Source of the DNA: Diphasiastrum complanatum
Taxonomy: Eukaryota; Streptophyta; Lycopodiopsida; Lycopodiales; Lycopodiaceae
Assembly: GCA_029204225.1 (NCBI GenBank)
Contig: CM055096.1
Span: 41,479,305 to 41,543,304, forward strand
Direction: 5' to 3'
DNA: 64,000 nucleotides
In this document: piece after piece, positions 1-11,852 of the stretch
Layout: each line of letters begins with the position of its first letter
Numbering within the stretch: the stretch's first letter is position 1
The notes under the pieces: generated by a model
Seen by the model: the letters and a program-made list of their open reading frames with translations, nothing else
Told to the model about the DNA's origin: nothing
Databases searched by the model: none
Program-made: the position numbers and the translations under genes

Positions 1-1593
1 AGATCATAAGGCCAACGGGTAGAGCTTTTCTAAGATTTGATTGGCATGTTAAAAGAATGGAGAAATTTGAATCTTGTTATCAAATTTGTTCTTATAAGGG
101 TAAAATTCCTACTCATTTCTTCCCCATTTCTAAATATGTCACTCAAGGCATGTTAGGACGAAACCTCCTATCATTATAGTGACTGTAGAGATTATGAAAA
201 GGGGCGGACGACAATATGAGTTGGAAATTGTGTTATGAAGTTGGAATTTGTGCCAAATCCCTAGAACTTCATATTCTTTCGTTCCAAAAATTGATTTTTG
301 GGACGTTTTGATCTGGTAGTGGATGGTTTTCCCAGAGGAAGAACTTGTGGTATGGGACGTAGGCAATTCCGAAGGGAAAATCTGAAATTACATGGATCGG
401 TTGACCATAGTAAGGTCATAAATCTAAACAATGCCAAATACTATAGGTCATAAAAGGGTGTTTTGTCGGAAATTTGAGATATTGGTCATGACCCCTTATG
501 GATATCTCAAATTTACAAAACCCAGAACCCGACAAGCTATTTCTTTTTATTAAGAATATATTTGTGAATTTCTTGACATTTCATGTGATTCCTTGGAAGG
601 TAATTTTTAGTACCCGTTGACCTTGGACGATGTCACATGAATGAGTAATGAAATTGTTTTCTAAAAGTTATTTCTCTTATGTGAATCTTCAATAAATTAT
701 ACGGGCAATACTCTATAAGTGTAACAAAGAAAATCTTTAGAAAAGTCATTCAAGGAAAAGTGTTGGGACATTAATAGTATCTGATACTATTAATGCAACA
801 CGTTTCTTGACTTTAAAGATTTTTTTTGTAAATCTTCTATGTCACTTCTCCCTGGGCATATTTAGGTTGATATGCACCCCTTTGGAAATTCGTGTGGTTT
901 CCTGTTAAAAGGGGGAGAAGTAGGAAGAATGGAATGGAGAAACATCTATGAAAGGATTCTAGGAGGAATCCATTATTTGAATAGTCGATGACCTGTTTCT
1001 TGAATCCGAAACGATAGGATATTTTGATATTATAGAGATCCTTTAAGGATTATAGTAGATGTCTTGTTAGTAGATGTAAGAGAAGGAGATTAGAAAACAC
1101 TCTTGTAGTAGAAGAGTTGCTGATTACAAGTCCGATTGAATTGTGTCAGAACTAGAGAATTCTATTGCAAGATGGTGGTTTGTTGAAATCTGTTCCTTGT
1201 TGGTGGTAATCAACTTGATCTTAGTGAGGATTGAGATCCGTGAGTTAATGCAAGGAATGAAATTCACGCTAACAATATATTCTTTTGAGATTATCTCCAA
1301 TTGAGATTCTGGTTGCGAAATAGCACTCTTTGAGAAAAATTCTCTCTTAGAGGATAATCGAGTTAAAGGATTCTTGGTTAAAAAAGTATTGTGTACAGAT
1401 CAGGTGATATCTGTAGAGATATGCTATGTAGTGAATCGTTGTGTGATCATAAAACCTTTTGTACAAACTTTTAATCCTGTGGATCTACAAAATATTCCTT
1501 GGACTAAGTTTATATGCATGCATAAACTAGTCATTAAAACATAGGCATATTGATGAGAATTGTATAGAGACAATTTCTCAGTAGGTTTTAACC
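1..1593. other. Unassigned AT-rich DNA left of LINE A1
   Basis: No convincing gene is visible; the open frames are short and unlike any family I recognise. It holds a long imperfect foldback near 711-845. Around 914-928 there is a purine run (AAAAGGGGGAGAAG) resembling the polypurine tract of a copia-type element, so part may be an old LTR-retrotransposon end, but no matching LTR was found. LINE A1 homology stops abruptly near 1593 inside the post-RT region, so this DNA either interrupts A1 or replaced its 3' third. Confidence 0.4.
711..845. repeat. Long imperfect foldback with a near-perfect core palindrome
   Basis: The core is ATTAATAGTATC, a one-base loop, then GATACTATTAAT. It is flanked by GTGTTG on the left and CAACAC on the right, then by partly complementary arms (AAAATCTTT left, AAAGATTTT right). 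A transcript would fold into a hairpin of over 100 nt with internal bulges. It could be a MITE remnant or a small-RNA precursor. No flanking target duplication was identified. Confidence 0.5.
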
Positions 1594-3775
1594 TGAAAAT
1601 AGCCTCAACTCGGAGTGGAATAACAACAAACTCAACAAGTATAATCTGGTGAGGAACAGATGGCTTGGCCCTGATCATACGTGCAAGCATACTGGTCTGT
1701 AGACGAGAAATGCTAGTCCACTCTGACTCGGGAATCCCAGTGCACCAGGGCTCTGCTGCATACATAGCTGTGGGTGTAACAATAGTGTCAAACAGGTCAC
1801 ACTTACTCGGGGCATGCCGAATGTGCGTCTTGAAACAGAAACGCTCGAGACTAACCAACGAGGCATGACCCTTACGTAGTCTAGCTATGGCAGCGTGTCT
1901 CATACTGAAAGCAGGACCGGTGCAGGAAATCCCCAAATAAGTATAAGAGGATACCACATCAAGTGGGTGTCCCCCTAGAGTGAACACCTGTCGTTGCATA
2001 AAGATCCTAGAGGTATTAAAGATCATGATATGGGTTTTCCTAGTATGCACAGTCAAACCAAATAAGTCACCAAAGACCTGTAATGTATCCAAAAGCTGCT
2101 GCAGCCCCGCACCAGAAGAAGCACGCAATGCCACGTCATCAGCATAAAGTAGAACGGAAATGAGTATATCACCAAGCCTGCAGCCAATACCACCATCCTG
2201 ATTGATGGCCCTCTCGAGCTCATCAATGTATAAACCAAAGAGCGTGGGGGAGAGGGAGCAACTCTGCTTCACCCCAATAGTGGTCCTAACTCTCTCAGAC
2301 AGACCCTCCTCCGATCTGAAGCATCCCCAAACCTGCTCATATAGTGCCATGACCGCCAATATGGTATCAGTGGAGAAATCAAGATCCCTCAACCTTTGGA
2401 TGAGCATATGACGCGGGACCGAGTCAAACGCTTTCTGGAAATCCACAAAACAACAATAGACTCTCTCATGTCTGGACCTGGCCTCCTCAATGATAGCTCG
2501 AAGTGTGAACACATGATCAGTGGTGGAGTGCTATGTCCTGAAGCCGGCCTGCCCCAAAGCATGTAGTAGATGTGTCTCTGCCTCGCCACTGATCGATGTC
2601 TGAAGGATAGTGCCATAAAGTTTAGCCACAATGTGCCCAATCATAATGGTACGATAGTTGTCGGGTTTCATTGGGTCACCACTCTTATGAATGGGGTGGA
2701 TGATATTAGTACACCAAGGGAGGGGAAATCCAGAAATGATGGCTTGATTAAGGAGTGAGGCTAAAACAGGTGATAGTATATCAGAAGAATGGATCAGGAG
2801 TTCAGCCTCTAGGTCTTCTATATCACGAGCACGATGGGTCTTTATTTTCTCAATGGCAAGAGAAACCATAGTCGGGGTGAAAAAGGAGAAGGTGGAAGGA
2901 TGAGGAGATATGACAATCGGGTCAATAGGAAAATTATAGAGTAAAGTGGATATTCAGTCCAACAGTATAAATCTTTCAACAAAGGAGGTGGAGCACGGGG
3001 GATAAACTCACTCCAGAATGCACCAGATGAGGAGCTATATAGAAGATCTACCAGGCGTTTTTACGTTTTTTATAGTGACAAGTATATCTATATAGGTGTT
3101 TGAGCTGGCAAAGATGGGGAGATGGAAACAGGGAGTTAATTTGCGAATGGAGTTGCTTGCAAACATCATCTTACCAAGGTTGATGAGGATGACGAGATTT
3201 CAGGCACTTGGATCTTTTACGATGTTTCGATAGGAAGGCCATAGAGGCAGCAGTATGAAGAACTGTTGTGAGGAATGATGCTTGGGAGTGGAGTGGACTA
3301 TGATAAGGAAAATCTCGGAGTAGGAAAGAGAGAGCATCTGGGTAAAGGTGTGTGTAAGCGTTATTAAATGTATACTTAGGGGCGCGATCTGTAGGAGAGG
3401 GATTAGATGGGCAGTGATCAGGTACTAAGTCCGGATTGAAGCAACGAAGTCAGATAGAAAAGGTGTAAGAGATGGAGACCCCATGAAATAATCCACGACA
3501 CTATGCCCACCACTATGGGGGTGGCAAGTATAATCAACAGATCTCGGCCAGCAGGATAAGGCATTGAAAATGACAAGCTCATGGGCCTCACCTAGTAAAA
3601 GAAAGTGCTCACCATATGTAGAGACCGGGCCACCATCATCAGCAGATATCCTATCAATCCCCATATGCATACTATCCATGGCATGTGTCCTCAAGGGATC
3701 ATCAGTGATCCTATGAAACTCTGTCTGTCTAGAAGAGGTCCTGGCGTTGAAGTCACCCGCCAGAAGTATATGATC
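1594..3775 (-). pseudogene. LINE A1: truncated L1-like LINE ORF2 (endonuclease end to RT)
   Basis: Minus-strand LINE ORF2 remnant. The endonuclease part (about 3776-3425) keeps the GDFNART motif and a decayed H-SVVDY motif. The linker and RT start lie at 2869-2531. The RT core at 2512-1600 keeps FVDFQKAFDSVPR and the catalytic YADD (here LLYADDVALR). A TAG stop near 2528 splits the RT, and the linker at 2870-3425 is frame-broken. Homology to the other copies ends near 1593, so the zinc-knuckle C-terminus and tail are missing. The 5' end starts inside the endonuclease and joins LINE A2 without an intervening (CT)n tract, unlike the other junctions of the array. Confidence 0.85.
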
Positions 3776-5049
<1,274 letters not shown>

Positions 5050-5066
5050 AAGAAAGCTTTATTAAT

Positions 5067-5096
5067 GTCTTTTCCGTGCCAAAAGGCATATAAGAC
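5067..5096 (-). ncRNA. LINE 3' stem-loop (copy A3)
   Basis: Read on the minus strand the element has GTCTT at the start and AAGAC at the end, enclosing a TGCC-TTTT-GGCA hairpin, just before ATTAATAAAGC. The same architecture occurs in every LINE copy whose 3' end is present. Confidence 0.7.
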
Positions 5097-5644
5097 AAAT
5101 AAAAGTACATGTCAAGTATGTGGTAACTGTGGGAGCGTATATAAATGTCTCCAAAGACTATGCATAAAAAAGAGCAACGTAACTAAATACTATAAACTGA
5201 AGCCAGTAGGTAGGAGCATAGGAAAAGCTGATGTAGAGCATATCATCCTGCACTGCTGCTGAAAAAGGATGTGATACGAGTTGCAAGATGAGATAGTACT
5301 GGTCGTCGCTGACGTCATCTAGGAGCGCGGAAGATGTGTGCACTCGTGATAGGACGGGTAGTGCAAGTTGCGGCATGAATATGAGTGGTGCACTGTCTCT
5401 GATATTTGTGAGGGAGTGCATCGTCGTCATTGTCGGATTCTGTATCTCGGCATGGCCGTCTCCTAGAGAAGAAGGAGGTAATTTGAGCCTGAGTGCTGGG
5501 ATGTTTCTGATGATGAGCTGACTGGTACATATTATGTTTAGCAGGAACATCTCTTGTATCATAAGTGCAACACAACGAGGGTCCTCGTATGCTATGAGTG
5601 ATCGAAGTGTAGTGGGCATGTCTTGGAATAGGCAGTGGTATCTC

Positions 5645-6002
5645 TGTAATAGATCCTAACACCACAGTAGGGCAAACACTAACTGATCCACCCAACCTTG
5701 CCTACTCCCTGATATAGAGTAAGCCCCTCCTAGCCCAGTGTGAGGACTGGTAGCATGCTACTGCCAAGTGTCGGCCACGTGGCACTGACGTGGCCGACTG
5801 CACGTCGGGACCCAACTGGGGGCCCTATCCTGCTGACAGGGTCCCTAGGCTGTGTTAGGCCCGCCATGGCTATGGACCGTGCTGGGGCACACTACTCACA
5901 CTGTCTTGCCCTGTTGGTCATGTACGCTGGACACGACCCTGACTGTGGTATCTGACCTATCTGTGTTCTCTAGGGTTCGGCACTGGTTACGAGCTCGTAA
6001 CA
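5645..6002 (-). repeat. Gypsy-1 3' LTR
   Basis: 358 bp from TGTAATAGATCC to GAGCTCGTAACA on the plus strand. The edge next to the internal region is a perfect 16-bp palindrome, GTTACGAGCTCGTAAC (5986-6001). A CTATATC box near 5700 (minus strand) is the best TATA-like candidate. Confidence 0.95.
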
Positions 6003-6017
6003 CTCCCTCCCCCTTAA
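6003..6017 (-). other. Gypsy-1 polypurine tract
   Basis: On the minus strand the run AAGGGGGAGGGAG lies immediately upstream of the 3' LTR and overlaps the stop region of pol. It would prime plus-strand DNA synthesis. Confidence 0.85.
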
Positions 6018-9000
6018 GAACCGTCTTGGTCCTCTAAGACAAAGTCTGGAAAAATCTTGCGAAGGACGCTGCCTCTTTCCCAAGTGGCATTCTCAACAGG
6101 TTGATCATTCCACTTAACCAGATATTCTCGGTATAGAGTATGACGAGTCTGCGTCTCTCTACTATCAAGAATTTCCTCTGGTTCATGTGGAGGTTGTTGA
6201 GGATCCAATGGGAGAACTAGAACACTGTCCCCTACCAGATTATCTGATCTGGTTAAGGCTTTTCGTAACTGACTTACATGAAAAACTGGAAAAACCTTAC
6301 TGCTGTGTGGGAGTTCTAGTTCATAGGTGACCTCGCCTAGTCTCCTACTGATGGTAAAGGGACCACAATACCTTGGAGACAACTTAGCACACACTCCTGA
6401 TTTGAGGGTTTTAGAGTCAACTGGGACTCTCAAGTAGACTTTCTCACCAGTGGAGAACTGCACATCCCGTCTGTGTGGATCTGCATAATGCCTGGCTCGA
6501 TCCTGGGATTGTTTAATGCTACGCTTAGCATGTTCTATCATCTGGTTTAGGTCTTCTAAAAAGTTTATGGCTGCTTCAACTTTTTCTTGTTTAAACCCTA
6601 CAGCTGTGGGTGAGCGTGGCTGAAAACCGTACATCAGCATAAATGGGCTGTATCCCGTAGCTGAATGTTTGGTACTGTTGTAAGCAAACTCTAATATCGA
6701 GAGATACTCCTCCCAATTAGTCTGCCTCTTGCTGACGTATGCACGAAGCATATCCTCCAGCACTTGATTTACCCTTTCTGTTTGACCGTCCGTCTGTGGA
6801 TGGTCGGTGGTACTCATATTAAGTTTAGTATGGAGATGATGGAATACTGCCTTCCAAAAATTTCCAGTAAACTTACTGTCCCGGTCGCTGACTATGCCGG
6901 AAGGTAGACCGTACAATTTAAATAGCCCGTCTACAAACAACCTCGCTAACTCTGGAGCTCTAACGGTTGTTTTGGTCGGAATAAAATGAGCCATTTTGGT
7001 CAGACGGTCAACTGTGACCCATATAGCGTCATTACCCTTTTGGGTTTTAGGCAGGCCTACTATAAAATCCATGGAGATACTCTCCCATTTACCAGCTGGT
7101 ATTTCTAAGGGATGCAACAACCCTCCTGCCTTTAAACGCTCTGCTTTATTTACTTGACATTTCTGGCAACTGGTTACATACTGGTGGACGTCCTTTTTCA
7201 TACTGGGCCAGAAAAATTGCCTACGAAGAAGCTCATAGGTCTTCTGTATGCCTGGGTGTCCCGCGCTAGGATTGTCATGACATTCATATAGGACCTGCTG
7301 CCTATAATCCTCTGAATTGGGGACACATACTCTATCTCTATAGAGCAAGTACTCATCCTGAATGGAATACTGTTTCCATTTGAATCCTTGAGTCAACTGA
7401 CCCTCAACCACTAGGGTTTGCTTGGGTAATACAGGCTCAGAATCCTCAACGTCATCTGACGACGTATACTCGGACTCATCATCATCCTCAACGGAAGCTG
7501 CCGTATTCTTGGATGAACTGGCACCAGCCCCGGGAACTGGTTCTGGAGTCTGTAACTGTCTGTTCTGGACTGAGTTCCAGATAATAGAGAAGAATGCATC
7601 ATGCTGGCATTTCCCTCTCAAGGACTCGAGTAACTCATTACGAATCTGAGTAAAACTCAGCTCGTTTATCATAGGCATTCTGCTAAGGGCATCTGCTACT
7701 GTATTGAATTTTCCACGCCTATATCTGATAGACATGTCAAACTCTTGCATCAACTCTGCCCAACGAGCTTTCCGACCTCTAAGCTTAGGTTGATTGCAAA
7801 GGTATCTGAGACTCTCATGGTCTGTCAGGACCTCAAAGTTGGCACCATACAAATAATGCCTCCAAGTCTTAAGGGCATGGACTATAGAAAAGAGTTCCTT
7901 TTCATAGGCACTATACCTAGTCTGTGCTGGCTCGAGTTTTTTACTCTCGAACGCAACTGGTCGTCCACCCTGAGTTAGCACAGCACCTACTGCAAAGTCG
8001 CTAGCATCTGTTTCGACCACAAATGGCTGATTGGGGTCGACGACCTTTAAAACTGGTGCTGTAGCTAAGGTTGTTTTGAGAGCATCAAAGCTCTCCTGTT
8101 GTGCGGACTTCCAAATGAACTCCTTTCCCTTCCCCTTAAGGAGATTTGTCATAGGGACTGCTATTTGAGCATATTCCTTGACAAATCGTCTGTAATATCC
8201 CGCCAGACCAAGAAAGATTTGAAGTTCCAAAATATTCTGAGGTCTCAGCCAGCTGAGTATGGCTTTAACCTTATTTGGGTCCATCTTAATCCCATCTGAA
8301 GAGATAATGTGACCCAAATATGCTACTTCTTCAACGAAGAATTCACACTTGGATTGTTTAGCATAAAGCTTATGCTTTCTGAGCAGTCGAAACACCTTTC
8401 TGAGGTGTTTTAGATGCTCCTTCCTCGTTTTGATGTAGACGAGGATGTCATCTAAAAATACGACTACAAACTTACCCAAGTATGGTCTGAGGACACTGTT
8501 CATCAAGGTCATAAAGGTAGCTGGAGCATTTGTGAGCCCAAATGGCATCACCTTAAACTCATAATGACCGTGACGAGTCCTAAAAGCTGTTTTCGAGACA
8601 TCTTCCGATTTTATACGGACTTGATGATATCCCGATCTGAGATCTGTTTTGCTGAAAAACTTAGCCCCGTCGAGTTGATCAAACAACTCGTCTGCCCGAG
8701 GCATAGGGTATTTATTCTTAATTGTGACTTTATTGAGGGCTCTGTAATCTACGCAAAGACGCATAGACCCCTCCTTCTTTTTCACCAATAGGACTGGTGA
8801 GGCCCATGGTGAACTACTGGTCTGAATTTGGCCTTTCCCAAAATAATCTGTTAACTGCCTAGTTATTTCTTCATCCTCTGTTCGGCTGACCCGATACGGA
8901 GGTTTAGAAACAGGTGCTGTACCTGGTACTAGGTTTATTACATGATCTACCTCTCTGCTAGGTGGTAAACCATGTGGCAAATCTTCAAGAAAAACATCTT

Positions 9001-9289
9001 TAAATTTAGACAATAAAGTTTCTAATTTACTGATTTTCTGCTGAATAGAACTGGAAATAGAAACTTCAGGAATAAACTGAAAGTCACATAAGAATACCTG
9101 ATGGTCTTCGTCTCCGATTAGCTGACAGAGCTCTGAACTGCAGACCATAGGGCTGTTGGGAACATCATGCTCCCCATGCAACTGGATCTCTCGGCCTTTA
9201 TACTGAAAGCTGAGGGTGTTCTCCTGATAGTTTCTGTGGAGGGAAGGTCCTAAACTGTAGAGCCAATCTCTCCCGAGAACAATGTCTGT
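6014..9289 (-). pseudogene. Gypsy-1 pol: RT, RNase H, integrase, chromodomain
   Basis: Open frame of about 1,055 residues from 9181 to 6014, in frame with gag through 36 further codons (9289-9182) after the gag-frame stop. Counting from 9181, the RT has [10 protein letters not shown] near 142-151 and the catalytic FLDD at 242-245. RNase H starts with TDAS at 391. The integrase has the H-H-C-C zinc site (QKCQ), the DFIVGLPK and DRDSKF aspartates and the [10 protein letters not shown] segment. A chromodomain ([16 protein letters not shown]) closes the protein before the stop at 6014. No lesion is visible within this frame. In related elements gag and pol form one polyprotein; here TGA at 9290-9292 separates them. 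The missing residues between gag and this frame include DIVLGRDWL, the end of the protease. Confidence 0.92.
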
Positions 9290-10783
9290 TCAATCCAGGT
9301 GCATTATCTGAAAGTTTATTTGATCTTGGTACCCCTGAATACCAAGATTTAACTTACTTACCATTGTTTCCCATATTTTTTTATCTTCACCCTTAGCTAA
9401 TGAAACTATGTACCTATGCTGACTAGGTACTTCTGGTAGTTTAAGCTTTTTAACCAGGGTGTGGTTGATGAAATCAACCATGACTCTTACTGACTGGTTA
9501 CCAACTTTCCCATGCATACGTACTAGGTGATGCGGCCCAAAGCTGAAGGGTCTCGCTAGCATTGCAGAGGTCAGCTGGCAACAGTGTTCATGATCTTCAT
9601 GATACACTTTGATCTCGGAAGCTGCCGAGTCACTGGGGAAACATACAGTCTGAACAAGATGAACTTGTTTTTTATCTTTCTTATCTTTTTTAGTGAAAGG
9701 CCCCTTGGGACACTGTCTGACTGTGTGTCCCTTGCCCATACACACAAAGCACAAACGTTCTTGTTTGGCTTTCTCAAAATCATCTGGTTTTAAGGGCTGT
9801 ATGAGTGAAGGGCGTTTCTGAGGAGCTTCACCTTTAAATTTATCTTCTTTCTTTCTTTTTAAAAATTTCTTTTTAAATTGAAAGTCTTTCTGAGGAAGCT
9901 GCTCAGAAAGTGGTTGCTGTCTCGCTCTCTTCCTACCCACTGAATCATCATAGATTTGAGCATATTTGAGAGCTTGCTCAAGGGTAGTAGGCGAGTTTCT
10001 CTGGACCTCTACTTTATATTCATCTTTGAGGCCACGGACAAATCCCCTGATTTTTTGATAGTCATCCATATTTTTAATCTTTAAAATTGCCTCTCGATAC
10101 TGCGAGATATATTGGATGAGGGACTTGTCCATTACTGTTCTTTCCCAGGCTTCCCAGGCTCTATCAAGTTCATTCTCTGGTAGAAATTCTCTTAGGAAAG
10201 CTTCTTCAAAAGCTTTCCATGACCGGGGAGTCTGCCCAGTCTCCTGGAGATTTAACCACCACTTATAGGCCATAGGCCCTAAAGAAAGACTGGCCTCAAT
10301 TGCTTGCAAATGGTCAGGGGTCTGTTTAAGAGCATGAATGTTCTTCCATTTGCTGAGGAAGGTTTGTAGAATATCTGCATTTCTATCCTTCTCTTCCCCA
10401 TTAAAAGTAGGAGGCTTTAAATCTTTAAAAACACTGGGGTGAGACCGTAAAGTCTCACCTGAAACTGATGGAAGTGGAGAAGGGGATAACTGAGAAGTGG
10501 AGGGAAGGCTTCCTTTCGCGGAACTCAAAAACAAGTTTTTGAGTTCAGCGAACGAGTCGTCCACACTGGACTTGAAATTGGCTAATGCCAACTTCAGTTC
10601 ATCCACTTCTGTTACCAATTGGAGGAACTGCTCCTTGGTAACCAGTTCGTCGAGTTCTTCGGCGAACTGTTCCTGTTCTTCCACTTCCATGGGTTCCTTC
10701 CCTTTTCTGTAAGCCAAGGCTTCTGTTTCAAGTTCGTCGAAGCCTCTCTCCAGGGGTTGATCAGGTCCCTGAGGAGTGGTCAT
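9290..10783 (-). CDS. Gypsy-1 gag with broken protease start
   Basis: 497-residue frame with an ATG at 10783. The N-terminal 100 residues are acidic and coiled-coil prone. The central gag domain (WKNIHALKQTP ... EAFLREFLPENE) matches retrotransposon gag. A CCHC knuckle (CFVCMGKGHTVRQC) lies near residue 345, preceded by a lysine-rich stretch. The protease region follows, but the segment normally carrying the D-[ST]-G-A active site is missing: the chain runs VRVMVDFINHTL, apparently an in-frame deletion of about six codons. The frame stops at TGA (9290-9292) although downstream codons continue the protease. Gag function may be intact; processing in cis should not be. Confidence 0.9.
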   Translation of the reverse strand: MTTPQGPDQPLERGFDELETEALAYRKGKEPMEVEEQEQFAEELDELVTKEQFLQLVTEVDELKLALANFKSSVDDSFAELKNLFLSSAKGSLPSTSQLSPSPLPSVSGETLRSHPSVFKDLKPPTFNGEEKDRNADILQTFLSKWKNIHALKQTPDHLQAIEASLSLGPMAYKWWLNLQETGQTPRSWKAFEEAFLREFLPENELDRAWEAWERTVMDKSLIQYISQYREAILKIKNMDDYQKIRGFVRGLKDEYKVEVQRNSPTTLEQALKYAQIYDDSVGRKRARQQPLSEQLPQKDFQFKKKFLKRKKEDKFKGEAPQKRPSLIQPLKPDDFEKAKQERLCFVCMGKGHTVRQCPKGPFTKKDKKDKKQVHLVQTVCFPSDSAASEIKVYHEDHEHCCQLTSAMLARPFSFGPHHLVRMHGKVGNQSVRVMVDFINHTLVKKLKLPEVPSQHRYIVSLAKGEDKKIWETMVSKLNLGIQGYQDQINFQIMHLD

Positions 10784-11480
10784 CTTCGGAACTGAAAGAG
10801 AGCTACCTTAACTTCTGAAGGAAAAAAAGTCTGAAAGACTAATTTACAACTGTACAAGGAGGGAAAGAAAACTTAGCTCTTTCTGAGAACTGTACTTCCA
10901 CAGAGAGAATCAAGAAAAGCCCTTTCAGCTCTTCCTCCACTGCTTTCAGATCTGCTGTCCGGAAAAATCAGAGATCAAGGTACCAAGAAAAAGAAACAAA
11001 CTTCTGATCGTCTTGGCCCCTTCCCTCGCTGTCTGAGGTGTATACTTTTTGCTCCAAAATTCCCGTTTTAGGACCCAAAAACAGTTGCAAACTTGTGGTT
11101 TCTGCCAAAGACCTTCAGCGCTGGACCTGCACCCACGATTCTGTCTCAGATCCGCTCCAAATTCCAGAAAATTTCACTCCAAATTCGAAGTTTCCACCCA
11201 ATTTGGCAGCGCTGGACCTGCTCCACGTTTTCTATTTAAAATGTGCTCAAAAATCCACAACTGATACATAAAAATCAAGGGTAAATCCCTGATTTTTCAG
11301 CGCTGAGCTTCTACAAGGGATTGTGCCTCAAACAACTGTAAATTCCCAGCAAATTTCAAGGATTTGAAAGCTGTTCCTACAGCGATTTTCCTCCTCAATT
11401 CTTTCCTGAGAATCTGAGAAATCTTTCCTATCTTCTGATAGCTTTCTCTACTGCTGTCCTGAACTCCCTAGGATGGAGAT
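10784..11480 (-). other. Gypsy-1 5' leader
   Basis: About 700 bp between the primer site and gag, without a conserved frame. On the plus strand it shows repeated AGCGCTGGACCTG blocks (near 11118 and 11206) and a further AGCGCTGAG (near 11299), each holding the palindrome AGCGCT. Such repeats could serve RNA dimerisation or packaging, but that is inference. Confidence 0.6.
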
Positions 11481-11493
11481 GGCTCTGATACCA
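11481..11493 (-). other. Gypsy-1 primer-binding site (initiator tRNA-Met)
   Basis: On the minus strand TGGTATCAGAGCC lies one base inside the 5' LTR. This is the standard complement of the 3' end of plant initiator tRNA-Met. Confidence 0.93.
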
Positions 11494-11494
11494 G

Positions 11495-11852
11495 TGTAAT
11501 AGATCCTAACACCACAGTAGGGCAAACACTTACTGATCCACCCAACCTTGCCTACTCCCTGATATAGAGTAAGCCCCTCCTAGCCCAGTGTGAGGACTGG
11601 TAGCATGCTACTGCCAAGTGTCGGCCACGTGGCAGTGACGTGGCCGACTGCACGTCGGGACCCAACTGGGGGCCCTATCCTGCTGACAGGGTCCCTAGGC
11701 TGTGTTAGGCCCGCCATGGCTATGGACCGTGCTGGGGCACACTACTCACACTGTCTTGCCCTGTTGGTCATGTACGCTGGACACGACCCTGACTGTGGTA
11801 TCTGACCTATCTGTGTTCTCTAGGGTTCGGCACTGGTTACGAGCTCGTAACA
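11495..11852 (-). repeat. Gypsy-1 5' LTR
   Basis: 358 bp, identical to the 3' LTR except for two substitutions seen by eye (AACT/TACT near 11531 and CACTG/CAGTG near 11635). It is followed by the ATCTC target duplicate. Confidence 0.95.

Larger units (their letters stand above)
5645..11852 (-). mobile_element. Gypsy-1: complete Ty3/gypsy chromovirus with 5-bp TSD
   Basis: Full-length 6,208-bp LTR retrotransposon on the minus strand. It has two 358-bp LTRs (TG...CA), a tRNA-Met primer site, gag, pol and polypurine tract, and is flanked by the 5-bp duplication ATCTC (5640-5644 and 11853-11857). It lies inside the zinc-knuckle region of LINE A3, whose reading frame continues on both sides (EIRGR before, YHCLF after). 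I count two differences between the LTRs, so the insertion is recent. The order RT, RNase H, integrase, chromodomain makes it a chromovirus. The copy looks inactive: one in-frame stop, plus a protease lacking its active-site segment. Confidence 0.95.

Noticed and set aside
5740-5955. 71-codon plus-strand frame repeated almost identically at 11590-11805
   Set aside because: It lies inside both LTRs of Gypsy-1 on the opposite strand; identity reflects LTR duplication, not a gene pair.
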